Source: an uncultured Dehalococcoidia bacterium (GTDB lineage: Bacteria; Chloroflexota; Dehalococcoidia; Lucifugimonadales; JADFKI01). From it: a stretch of 64,000 bases of DNA. Of this stretch, positions 26,405 through 34,258 are shown in pieces. Position 1 is the stretch's first letter; each line of letters begins with the position of its first letter. The notes beneath the pieces are model-generated. The model was not told the origin of the DNA. It did no database searches and saw only the letters and a list, made by a program, of their open reading frames with translations. Both the position numbers and the translations under genes were made by a program. The stretch lies in NCBI GenBank assembly GCA_958295865.1, contig CATQHF010000002.1, positions 62,001 through 126,000 of the forward strand. The letters are read 5' to 3'.

Positions 26405-28147
26405 CTATCGCGTTGTTTCTTTCACCTGCACGGTGATGACATCGACATCGTGATACTTGTGGTGTTGCACGGAAGAGGCGTAATGCCGCAGCAGGCGGAA
26501 TGATATTTCACGCTCGTCCTGTATCTCCGACTGATCGTGTAAGTATGTTAGCCTGTCTTGGAGATTTTCCTCATCTTCCGAAGTCGTTATGAGCTCCATG
26601 TCGATAGTTCCTTCGGCTTGGCGCACATTGATTATCAAACGCTGCGGGTCTTCGGCTTCCTGCTCATCGTCATGCGGCAGCAGGCTGGACAGCGCCTCTT
26701 CACCCGCTGAGATAAGCCTTTCGGTCGATGCTTCGTTCCAGCCCGTCTTTGCCGCGAACTCGCGCAGGAAGGCGTCAAGCTCCGGTATAGTCGCCAGTTC
26801 CAGTTTCGTGTTCAGGCGTCCGCGCCGCGCGGAGGTCAGCTCCATTAGCGCGGTCATTAGGATTGCGGCAATGCCGCCGCTCGTCAAGCCGTTGCCTAGC
26901 AGCGTTCCCCAGATGCCATCGGCCAGCAGGTCGGGGAATATCCACTGGTTGTGAAAGCCCACGCCTATCCAGAACGCCACGCCTACTATGATGGCTTTGC
27001 GCGTGTCCAAGCCATCCTGAGTTACCGTCCTTACGCCCTGCACGAAGATTAGCGCGAATATGGCAATCATGTATGCGGCGGCAACCGGATTGGGAATAGC
27101 GAGCAGCAGGGCGAGCAACTTGGGCAGCAAGCCTATCGCCACCAGTATTATGCCGGCGCAGACTCCCACGCTGCGCGCGGCGTTCCCGGTTAGGGAAACG
27201 CTCCCGGCGCTGGATGTGAAGACGGTATTGGCAGCCGTGCCCGCTAATCCGCACAGCAGATCGCCAAGTCCCTCACAATTGACCGTGCCTTGCACCGAGC
27301 GAAAGTCGGGCGCGCGCTGCCTGCGATGCGAAACTTGCTGTATGGCGACTCCGTCGCCAACGGATTTGACGGAGTCTGATAGGGCAATGACCAGGAATGC
27401 CGGAAGGAGGGACAAGAGCTCGGCATCCAGCGCCAGGTGGAAGCCGGGCCACTCTTCGGTATGCGGGATGCCAAACCAAGGGGCGTCGATGATGCTCTGA
27501 AAGTCGTACAGCCCGAACCCGGCGGCGACTGCCCAGCCTATTGTGATTGTAATCAGCGGCAGCCATTGCTGCAATGCGCGCGGCGCGCGGAAGGTCAGCG
27601 CGACTATTGCGGCGAGAGTTGCCGCTGCCGCGACCGGCGCAGCCATCGGCGAAATGCCGTCGGGCACATCCATAGTCATGTCGAATATGTATTGCATGAC
27701 CACGAATGCCGACAGCATCAGCACTGTGCCGGACACGACCGGCGTGATGATGCGGCGCAGCAGCGACAGGCGCGCTACCAGTATGAACTTGAATAGCGCG
27801 GAAATCACGACGAGGGTTGCCATCATCGCCGGCCCGCCGATTAGCAGCGCGGCGATGCAGACGGGAATGAGGGAGGTGGACGGCCCCATGATGAGCACAT
27901 AGCCTGCTCCGAACCGCCAAATTCGGGCTGCCTGTATGACGGTAGCCACTCCACCGACCGCAAGCATGGCGAAAAGGCTCCATGTCAGGTAGCCCTCAGA
28001 TTCGCCGCCTCCGCGCACGATGATTGCCATAGTTACCGCGATGCTGACCAGAGCCACCATGACGAATTGGAAGCCCACGCCAATGGCTATCGGCAGGGGG
28101 CAACGCTCGTCCGGCTCATAGTGGAGGTTCTCGTTTATTTGCGCCAT
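26405..28147 (-). CDS. NCS2-type permease with C-terminal GHKL-like domain (paralogue 3)
   Basis: A 580-residue paralogue with the layout of the other copies. Permease signatures are FGAGYVLIMGPSTSLIPVCI and SLTGNAARSVGVCAGIILVAIGLLPKLLAL; the tail has GEEALSSLLPHDDEQEAEDP and LLRHYASSVQHHKYHDVDVI. Helix 8 reads DSVKSVGDGVAIQQVS. A TTSEDEENLQ variant in the tail adds one residue. Part of a head-to-tail array on one strand; the 250-bp gap to paralogue 2 holds only the miniature element. Confidence 0.82.
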   Translation of the reverse strand: MAQINENLHYEPDERCPLPIAIGVGFQFVMVALVSIAVTMAIIVRGGGESEGYLTWSLFAMLAVGGVATVIQAARIWRFGAGYVLIMGPSTSLIPVCIAALLIGGPAMMATLVVISALFKFILVARLSLLRRIITPVVSGTVLMLSAFVVMQYIFDMTMDVPDGISPMAAPVAAAATLAAIVALTFRAPRALQQWLPLITITIGWAVAAGFGLYDFQSIIDAPWFGIPHTEEWPGFHLALDAELLSLLPAFLVIALSDSVKSVGDGVAIQQVSHRRQRAPDFRSVQGTVNCEGLGDLLCGLAGTAANTVFTSSAGSVSLTGNAARSVGVCAGIILVAIGLLPKLLALLLAIPNPVAAAYMIAIFALIFVQGVRTVTQDGLDTRKAIIVGVAFWIGVGFHNQWIFPDLLADGIWGTLLGNGLTSGGIAAILMTALMELTSARRGRLNTKLELATIPELDAFLREFAAKTGWNEASTERLISAGEEALSSLLPHDDEQEAEDPQRLIINVRQAEGTIDMELITTSEDEENLQDRLTYLHDQSEIQDEREISFRLLRHYASSVQHHKYHDVDVITVQVKETTR

Positions 28148-28217
28148 CTGCGAAAGCCTATCGGTGATTTTCCAGCATGCTATGTCTGAAACGGCTTCTA
28201 CGCAACTTGGCGCGTCG

Positions 28218-29939
28218 CTATCGCGTTATTTCTTCCACATGCACGGTGATGACATCCACGTCGTGATATTTTTGGTGCTGCACGGAAGAGGCGTAGTATC
28301 GCAGAAGTCGGAAGGAGATTTCATGCTCGTCCATCACTTCGGTTTGCTCGGTCAGGTATGCCAGCCTATCTTCGAGGTTTTCCTCGTCGTATCCCGACAG
28401 AAACTCCAGCTCTGCCGTTCCGTCGTAGCGCGCGCTGATTATCAGGCCTCGATGCTTATCCACCTCATTATACCCTAGCATAATGGCGAGTACCTCTTCT
28501 CCCGCATGGTACAGGCGATCGGCTGATTCTTCGTTCCAGCCTATCCTGGATGCGAAGCGGCGCAGGAACTCTTCAATCTGGGGCAGGGATTCGATGTCCA
28601 GATCGACCTCCAGACGCCTGCGGCGCGGTGATGTCAGTTCGAGAAACGCGATGAGTATCGCCGCGGCGATGCCGCCCGATGTTACGGTGTTGCCAAGCAA
28701 GGGCCTCCAAGACCCGGTTAGCAGGTCGTCGAATATGAGGTGCTCTTGGAATCCGATGCCTATCCAGAACGATATGGCGACTACGATTGCTTTGCGGCTG
28801 TCCAGTCCGCCGCGCACGACATTTTCTATACCTTCGATGAAGACTAACCCCATGATGACCAGAAGGTACGCCGCCGCGACGGGAGCGGGGATTGCGAGCA
28901 GGATTGCCGTTATCTTGGGGAGCAGTGCGAGCGCAATGAACATAATCCCGGCGCATATTCCAACGCGCCTTGCCGCGACGCCCGTGAGGTTCACTATCGC
29001 CGCCGTTGGCGAGACGGTCATGTTTGGGATGGTGCCTGCCAGTCCGCAAAGCAGATTGCCTATTCCGTCCACATTCAGCGCGCCCTGCACGGTGCGAAAA
29101 TCGCTTGCGCGCGGCTGCCGCTGCGATACGCGCTGAATCATCACAGTGTCCGCGACCGCCTTGAAAGAGACTATCAGGGTTATGATTATGAACTCGGGAA
29201 GCAGCGCCAAGAACTCTTCGATTGGCTGGAAGCCGAAGCCGGGCCAGCCAGCGCTTGGGAAGCCAACCCAGGACGCGCCGACGATGTGATCGGTTTCGAA
29301 AATACCGAAAGGCACGGATATGATGCAGCCTACGACGATTCCTATTATCGGCGCCCAAGGTTGCAGCGACTGCGGCGCGCGCAGCATCAGAGCCACGATG
29401 ACCAGCAGGGTAACGGTGGCGGCGACGGGCGCGGAGAAGACCGATACATCCTCCGGCACTTCGGTCAGAAGGTGGAACACCGCGAATATGACGGTGGACG
29501 CAATCAGCATCAGAACGATGCCGGATACCGTCGGGGTGATGATGCGGCGCAGCATAGAAAGCCGCGCGGCGACTACGAACTTCAGGAATGAGGATATGAC
29601 GACGAGGCTCGCCATCATGGAGGGCCCGCCCTCAACGAGCGCGGTCAGGCAGATGGCGATGGCGGGTTCGGAAGTCCCCATCACGAGGATATAGCCCGCG
29701 CCGAAGCGTCCGAAGCGGAAGGCTTGCAGTACGGTGGTTATGCCGCATATCCCCAGAGAAGCGAACACCGCCCAGGTCAGGTAGGCTTCGGGCTGTTCTG
29801 CCGTCCGCACGATGATGACTACGGGAACTACCACTAGCCCTATCAGTACGATGGTAATCTGAAAGGCGGTGAGGACGGTTGTTATTAGAGGGGACGGTTC
29901 GCCTGCTTCATAGCGAAGCGTGTCATTCTGCTGCGCCAT
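28218..29939 (-). CDS. NCS2-type permease with C-terminal GHKL-like domain (paralogue 4, most divergent)
   Basis: A 573-residue paralogue, transcribed first in the array if it is one unit. FGAGYILVMGTSEPAIAICL and NLTGVAARRVGICAGIMFIALALLPKITAI are closest to generic NCS2 sequences, while the tail (FLRRFASRIGWNEESADRLY, GEEVLAIMLGY, LLRYYASSVQHQKYHDVDVI) keeps the shared domain. Helix 8 reads SFKAVADTVMIQRVS, again with Lys. It is clearly older than the other three copies. No miniature element adjoins its 3' end. A candidate small RNA lies about 210 bp upstream on the same strand. Confidence 0.82.
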   Translation of the reverse strand: MAQQNDTLRYEAGEPSPLITTVLTAFQITIVLIGLVVVPVVIIVRTAEQPEAYLTWAVFASLGICGITTVLQAFRFGRFGAGYILVMGTSEPAIAICLTALVEGGPSMMASLVVISSFLKFVVAARLSMLRRIITPTVSGIVLMLIASTVIFAVFHLLTEVPEDVSVFSAPVAATVTLLVIVALMLRAPQSLQPWAPIIGIVVGCIISVPFGIFETDHIVGASWVGFPSAGWPGFGFQPIEEFLALLPEFIIITLIVSFKAVADTVMIQRVSQRQPRASDFRTVQGALNVDGIGNLLCGLAGTIPNMTVSPTAAIVNLTGVAARRVGICAGIMFIALALLPKITAILLAIPAPVAAAYLLVIMGLVFIEGIENVVRGGLDSRKAIVVAISFWIGIGFQEHLIFDDLLTGSWRPLLGNTVTSGGIAAAILIAFLELTSPRRRRLEVDLDIESLPQIEEFLRRFASRIGWNEESADRLYHAGEEVLAIMLGYNEVDKHRGLIISARYDGTAELEFLSGYDEENLEDRLAYLTEQTEVMDEHEISFRLLRYYASSVQHQKYHDVDVITVHVEEITR

Positions 29940-30150
29940 TTACGGCAGTCGCTCCCAAAGTGTTGTCATTTCGGTGGCAATGGGTCAATGTTTAGCGTTT
30001 CTTGTGTCGTGATGTCTGAGCATCGGTAAATCTCTACGCGGCGCAAAGGTTTAATGCGATGTCAAGCATATAATACATAGATAAGCCCGTTGCTGTCCAA
30101 TGACGCGCGGACGCTGTGCATGCGGCGCGCGGCGCATGGATTTATCGCGC

Positions 30151-30242
30151 AAAAAAAGGGGCCTGGGCTGCAAGCGGCGCTCATCCGACTAGCGGCAGGC
30201 GCTCGCAGGTGTTCAACCCAGACCCGTCTTGAAAGTGTGTAT
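30151..30242 (-). ncRNA. Candidate small structured RNA with intrinsic terminator
   Basis: On the minus strand GGGTCTGGGTT (30225-30215) pairs over 11 bp, including two G-U pairs, with AGCCCAGGCCC (30169-30159), and C plus seven T follow (30158-30151). Inside, TGCGAGCG pairs with CGCTTGCA over 8 bp. The result is a long irregular hairpin of about 75 nt with a U-tract. An extended -10 (TGTTAGAAT, ending at 30249) would start the RNA near 30242. The SRP tetraloop sequence is not found, nor are 6S or purine-riboswitch signatures I could check by eye. It may be a free small RNA or an attenuator for permease 4. Confidence 0.5.
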
Positions 30243-30248
30243 GCCTCA

Positions 30249-30277
30249 ATTCTAACACATCATCGCTTGCCGATGAT
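30249..30277 (-). promoter_or_regulatory. Extended -10 with overlapping palindrome
   Basis: TAGAAT at 30254-30249 is preceded by TGT, an extended -10. Where a -35 would lie there is instead a perfect inverted repeat, ATCATCG and CGATGAT around CTTGC (30259-30277), which could be an operator for a regulator replacing -35 contacts. Confidence 0.4.
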
Positions 30278-30294
30278 AGGATGTTAGGGCAGTG

Positions 30295-30452
30295 GAGAAA
30301 ATTGCATTAGTATAGTTTAGCCGTCGATGGGCAAGTTTTTCACCCCCATCCTAACCTTCCCCCAAGGGGGAAGGGACTTCAGCGCGCGCTGGAAGACGCC
30401 CCCCATCCTAACCTTCTCCCGTCAAGGGGGAAGGGACTAATGCAATTTTCTC
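30295..30452 (+). mobile_element. Main miniature element with near-perfect target duplication
   Basis: Two-module copy with termini GAGAAAATTGCATTAGT and ACTAATGCAATTTTCTC. The flanks are GGCAGTG on the left and GGCAATG on the right, a 7-bp target duplication with one later substitution. It lies 63 bp before the aroC start. Confidence 0.87.
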
Positions 30453-30515
30453 GGCAATGGAGCGCCTGCTGACCCACAGGATATACACGACAAGATAAAT
30501 CAAAGGAAACGCGAA

Positions 30516-31601
30516 ATGGCAAATACATTTGGGCACATGTTCAGGATCACCACTTGGGGCGAGTCGCATGGCGATGCCATTGGCGTCGCGGTCGATGGCT
30601 GTCCGCCGAGGCTGCCGCTTGAGGTGGAGGACATTCAGACGGAGCTTGACCGCCGCCGTCCGGGGCAGAGCGAGATCTCCACCCAGCGCAGGGAGGGCGA
30701 CCGCGCCGAAATACTATCAGGGGTGTTCGAGGGCGAGACGCTCGGCACGCCGATTCTCATCGGCGTCTGGAACAGCGACGCCCGCAGCAAGGACTACGAC
30801 CACATGCGCCGCGTATATCGCCCGTCGCACGCCGATTACAGCTACGATGCCAAGTACGGCATACGCAACTGGAAGGGCGGCGGCCGCGCCAGCGCGAGGG
30901 AGACTATCGGGCGCGTGGCGGCGGGCGCAATCGCCAAGAAGATACTCGCGCGTGAGTTCGGCGTGGAGATTGTGGGCTATGTCAAGCAGGTGTGGCAGCT
31001 GCATGCCGAGGTCGATCCTTCGACGGTGTCGCAGCAGGATGTGGAGTCCAATATCGCGCGCTGCCCAGACCAGGATATGGCGGTGCGTATGATTGAGCGC
31101 ATCAAGCAGGCGCGCAAGGACGGCGATTCGCTCGGCGGCGTGGTGGAGTGCGTGGCGCGCGGCGTGCCGGTTGGCTTGGGCGAGCCTGTGTTCGACAAGC
31201 TCGAAGCCGATCTTGCCAAGTCGGTCTTGTCCATGCCTGCCTGCAAGGGCTTCGAGGTCGGCTCCGGCTTCGGCGGCACGACGCAGACAGGCTCGCAGCA
31301 CAACGATCCGTTTTACAGCGAGGGCGGTCGCATCCGCACGCGCACCAACAACTCCGGCGGCATACAGGGCGGTATCAGCAACGGCGAGGACATCATCATC
31401 AGGGCGGCGTTCAAGCCCACCGCGACGATTATGCAGAAGCAGGAGACGGTGGATGTTGACGGCAATGCCGTGACATTGCAGGGCAGGGGACGGCACGATC
31501 CCTGTGTGCTGCCGCGCGCCGTTCCCATCGTGGAGTCGATGATGGCGCTCGTGCTTGCCGACCACGCGCTGCGCCAACGCGGTCAGCGCGGCGGCGCGTA
31601 A
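30516..31601 (+). CDS. aroC: Chorismate synthase
   Basis: Final enzyme of the common aromatic pathway, converting EPSP to chorismate with reduced FMN. The three family signatures are present: [20 protein letters not shown] at the N-terminus, the central [20 protein letters not shown], and near residues 315-345 the [16 protein letters not shown] segment. The 361-residue length is normal. AAAGGAAACG precedes the ATG. The rest of the pathway is not in this window. Confidence 0.97.
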   Translation: MANTFGHMFRITTWGESHGDAIGVAVDGCPPRLPLEVEDIQTELDRRRPGQSEISTQRREGDRAEILSGVFEGETLGTPILIGVWNSDARSKDYDHMRRVYRPSHADYSYDAKYGIRNWKGGGRASARETIGRVAAGAIAKKILAREFGVEIVGYVKQVWQLHAEVDPSTVSQQDVESNIARCPDQDMAVRMIERIKQARKDGDSLGGVVECVARGVPVGLGEPVFDKLEADLAKSVLSMPACKGFEVGSGFGGTTQTGSQHNDPFYSEGGRIRTRTNNSGGIQGGISNGEDIIIRAAFKPTATIMQKQETVDVDGNAVTLQGRGRHDPCVLPRAVPIVESMMALVLADHALRQRGQRGGA

Positions 31602-31616
31602 GGTCCGCTGCGCCGA

Positions 31617-31894
31617 CTAGGTTGAGTGGGCGTTTTCGTCATTCCCGCGAAGACGGGAAGTCAGAGCCGCGAAACGGTGCGGGTTTTGCGCCATTTACGC
31701 CCATTGGAGGCACTGGATTCCTGCCCCTGCTTTCGCAGGGGTGACGTTCTTTCGCAGGAATGACGGGTGAGTGAGCAGGATGACGGGTGAGTGAGCAGGA
31801 TGACGGGTGAGTGAGCAGGATGACGGGTGAGTGAGCAGGATGACGGGTGAGTGAGCAGGATGACGGGGGGATTTAGAATGTCCACAGAACCTAG
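31617..31894. mobile_element. Second miniature family, long copy
   Basis: Left terminus CTAGGTTGAGTGGGCGTTTT, right terminus AATGTCCACAGAACCTAG, which pair imperfectly as inverted repeats. Interior: CATTCCCGCGAAGACGGGAA, a CCTGCTTTCGCAGGGGTGAC palindrome and the 20-bp tandem array. It shares its right CTAG with the next copy. Confidence 0.55.
31761..31867 (+). repeat. 20-bp tandem repeat array
   Basis: Five exact copies of TGACGGGTGAGTGAGCAGGA (31761-31860) and the first seven bases of a sixth. No spacer, no reading-frame logic. It begins exactly where the palindromic GGAATGACGGG repeat ends, so it looks like slippage expansion of that repeat's edge. Confidence 0.95.
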
Positions 31895-32037
31895 GTTGTG
31901 CGGGCGTTTTCGTCATTCCCGCGAAAGGCAAACCAAAACCTTAGAATGCAACCATTTTCGCCCCCATCCTAACCTTCCCCCTTGACGGGGGAAGGGACTA
32001 ATGACGAGATGAAAAGTCAGAATGTCAGATGAACCTA
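31891..32037. mobile_element. Second miniature family, copy carrying a fragment of the main family
   Basis: Starts CTAGGTTGTGCGGGCGTTTT and ends near AATGTCAGATGAACCTAA. Its interior includes CCCCCATCCTAACCTTCCCC and GGGGGAAGGGACTAATG, i.e. the core and part of the right arm of the main miniature family, without that family's termini. Confidence 0.5.
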
Positions 32038-32053
32038 ACTTAAACGGCGAGCG

Positions 32054-32845
32054 CTATACCACGGGCGAAGTGCCGCCGTCTATGTTGACCGCGACGCCGG
32101 TGACATAGCTCGCGCGCTCTGACACGAGGAAGGTTACGAGGTCGCCCGCCTCTCGCGCCTCGCCGACGCGCCCGACAGGCACGCGCTTGCCCATATCCTC
32201 GTAGAAGGCATCGAGCGTCAGGTCGGGGTTATGCTCACGCGCGGTCTCCCAGCGCCGTTCGTGCTGTCCTGCCTTTATCAGCCCGATGCAAACGGTGTTG
32301 ACCAGGATGTTGTCCGCGGCGTAGTCCTTGGACATTTCTTTGGTGAGCGCGATGCCCGCCGCGCGGCTGACGGAAGTGGGGACGGAGCCGGCTGTCGGCG
32401 CTTTGCCGCCCGGCGTGGTGATGTTCACTATGCGCCCGCCGCCCTGCGCCTTCATCATCGGTATCGCCTTGTTGGAGCAGCGTATCGCGCCGAACAGCTT
32501 GAGTTCCAGGTCGTAGCGCCATACATCATCCGAAACGCTCTCGAACAGGCCGGCGGCTGATGTGCCGGCATTGTTCACGAGAATGTCCAGCCTGCCGTAC
32601 TTCTCGGCGATGGCGTCGAACAGGCTGTCCACATCTTCTTGCTTTGTGACATCCGCCGACACCGGCGTTACTTCGCCGCCCGTCGCGGCGCGTATCTCCT
32701 CGGCGGCAGACTCCAGCACCTCAATTCGGCGCGCGCAGATGACCACCTTCGCGCCCTCGGCGCACAGCGATGTCGCCGTGCCCTTGCCGATGCCGTCGCT
32801 CCCGCCCGTAACCAGCGCGACCTTGCCACTCAGTCCCATGTCCAT
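32054..32845 (-). CDS. Short-chain dehydrogenase/reductase
   Basis: A 263-residue classical SDR with TGGSDGIGKG near residue 13, NNAGTSAAG near residue 90 and RIVNITTPGG in the active-site strand. The canonical YxxxK is not obvious: the segment reads TSVSRAAGIALTKEMSKDYA, where Tyr would be expected near TSVSRA, so catalysis by the normal triad is doubtful. The C-terminal SYVTGVAVNIDGG is typical. The frame extends to 32896 through a palindromic repeat; ATG 32845 with AGGAG 10 nt upstream is the real start. It follows glcF by 75 bp. Confidence 0.82.
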   Translation of the reverse strand: MDMGLSGKVALVTGGSDGIGKGTATSLCAEGAKVVICARRIEVLESAAEEIRAATGGEVTPVSADVTKQEDVDSLFDAIAEKYGRLDILVNNAGTSAAGLFESVSDDVWRYDLELKLFGAIRCSNKAIPMMKAQGGGRIVNITTPGGKAPTAGSVPTSVSRAAGIALTKEMSKDYAADNILVNTVCIGLIKAGQHERRWETAREHNPDLTLDAFYEDMGKRVPVGRVGEAREAGDLVTFLVSERASYVTGVAVNIDGGTSPVV

Positions 32846-32920
32846 AGTGTCAAATCTCCTTCTTGATTCGTCATTCCCGCTTCTGCGGGAATCCATGCTT
32901 TCTATATGCTTGTTTCGTTC

Positions 32921-34258
32921 TTATGCGCTTTCCGATTCCTTCATATACGCTTCGTCTAATAGGTCGGTGATGTATCGCGCCTCGATGGGCATTCCCTCTC
33001 GCTGCGCGCCATATTGCAGCTGCATTAGGCAGCCGGGGTTCGCGGTTGCGATGATGTCCGCTTGCGTCTGCCGCACCGCGCTCATCTTGGTGTCCAGCAC
33101 CCGCATGGAGAACTCGCGCTCGGTGATGGTGTATGTTCCGCCCGCGCCGCAGCACTTATCGGCGTTGGGTAGGGGGATGTACTCGATGCCGGGTATGGAG
33201 CGCAGCAATTGCCTAGGCGCTTCCGTAACGCGCTGCGCGTTCGCCAGGTGGCACGAGTCCTGATAGGTGACGCGGTAGGGCAGGTGTCCCTTCGGCGGCT
33301 CTATTGGCAGCGCGACCAGCAGCTCGTGGATGTCCCGCACCTTGCCGCTCAACTCTGACGCTCTGTCGGAGTAGGCGACATCGTTCCTGAGCAGATGGCC
33401 GTATTCTTTCATGCGCGCGCCGCAGCCTGCCGATGCCACCGCGATGAAGTCCGCATCCTCCGCGAGGAAGGCGTCGATGTTGCGCCGCGCAAGCTGCCGC
33501 GCCGTATCCAGGTCGCCTACATGCGAGTTTATCGCGCCGCAGCATACCTGCGCTTGCGTGACCACCACTTCGCAGCCGTTACGGGTTAGCACGCGCACTA
33601 CGGCGTTCATCTGAGGCCCGTTCACCAGGGGCATTACGCAGCCGGACAGCAGCGCTACCCGCGCTTTGCGCTCACCTTGCGGCGGATACACCTGCCCGCG
33701 CGCGCGGAACACTTCACTTGGAAGCGCGGGGAGCGAACCTTCGAGTTCGTCGAGATTGCCGGGCATCGCTCCCAGCAAGCCGCTCTTGCGAACCACTTTT
33801 TGCAAGCCGGAACGCTGGTACAGGCGCATGCCGCCTACGACCATGGACAGCCAGCCCTGCTTGGGAAGCAGCCGCTTCAGCGCAAGGGAGGCTATCTTGC
33901 CGTTGATGAAGCCGGGTTTTCGGCGATCGGCTACCTGCTGCATCGTCGCCTCGATGAGGCTGCCATACGGCACGCCCGACGGACACGCCACCTCGCAGGC
34001 GCGGCACTGAATACACAAGTCCCAATGCTGCATCACGGAGTCGGTGATGCCGATGCGTCCCTCGTTGACCGCCTTCATCAGGGCGATGCGACCGCGCGGC
34101 GATTCGGCTTCCAAGCCTGTTTCAACATAGGTGGGGCAGGCTTGCAGGCAAAAGCCGCAGTGAACGCACTTGTACAGTTCCGACTCGTCGGGAGCGTCCA
34201 AGCCCGCGAACAAGGACACATCTACGCTGTCCTGCGTCTTCTCCGGGGCAGTTGCCAT
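32921..34258 (-). CDS. Glycolate-oxidase-type iron-sulphur subunit (GlcF-like)
   Basis: A 445-residue protein. Two 4Fe-4S ferredoxin motifs lie near residues 31-45 (CVHCGFCLQACPTY) and 80-95 (CIQCRACEVACPSG). Two CCG domains follow, with VCCGAINSH, DSCHLAN and KCCGAGGTYTI. This is the electron-transfer subunit that passes electrons from the flavin subunits to the quinone pool. The frame extends to 34360, but ATG 34258 overlaps the stop of the next upstream gene (ATGA) and has GGAGG nearby, so it is chosen. Confidence 0.9.
   Translation of the reverse strand: MATAPEKTQDSVDVSLFAGLDAPDESELYKCVHCGFCLQACPTYVETGLEAESPRGRIALMKAVNEGRIGITDSVMQHWDLCIQCRACEVACPSGVPYGSLIEATMQQVADRRKPGFINGKIASLALKRLLPKQGWLSMVVGGMRLYQRSGLQKVVRKSGLLGAMPGNLDELEGSLPALPSEVFRARGQVYPPQGERKARVALLSGCVMPLVNGPQMNAVVRVLTRNGCEVVVTQAQVCCGAINSHVGDLDTARQLARRNIDAFLAEDADFIAVASAGCGARMKEYGHLLRNDVAYSDRASELSGKVRDIHELLVALPIEPPKGHLPYRVTYQDSCHLANAQRVTEAPRQLLRSIPGIEYIPLPNADKCCGAGGTYTITEREFSMRVLDTKMSAVRQTQADIIATANPGCLMQLQYGAQREGMPIEARYITDLLDEAYMKESESA

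Larger units (their letters stand above)
29940..30515. other. Gene-free regulatory interval between permease 4 and aroC
   Basis: Contains a TATAAT-like box at 30069-30074 on the plus strand without a good -35, the candidate minus-strand small RNA (30151-30242) with its extended -10 and a perfect palindrome (30259-30277), and a 158-bp miniature element (30295-30452). A 65-codon ORF at 30090 crosses the RNA stem and is not believed. Confidence 0.6.
31602..32053. repeat. Gene-free interval of nested repeats
   Basis: Two adjoining copies of the second miniature family (31617-31894 and 31891-32037), the first containing short palindromic repeats and a 20-bp tandem array, the second containing a core fragment of the main miniature family (about 31960-32000). 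No gene. Confidence 0.6.

Noticed and set aside
28218..29939. SulP transporter with STAS domain
   Set aside because: The fold class is related, but the membrane motifs fit NCS2 and the tail lacks the STAS pattern.
30151..30242. SRP (4.5S) RNA
   Set aside because: The shape is similar but the conserved GGAA tetraloop domain with its CAGG and GCAGC sides is missing.
30090..30287. 65-codon ORF between the permeases and aroC
   Set aside because: It runs across the hairpin and poly-A/T of the candidate RNA, has no ribosome site and no protein-like pattern.
31761..31867. CRISPR array
   Set aside because: The repeats are directly adjacent with no spacers and no cas gene is near.
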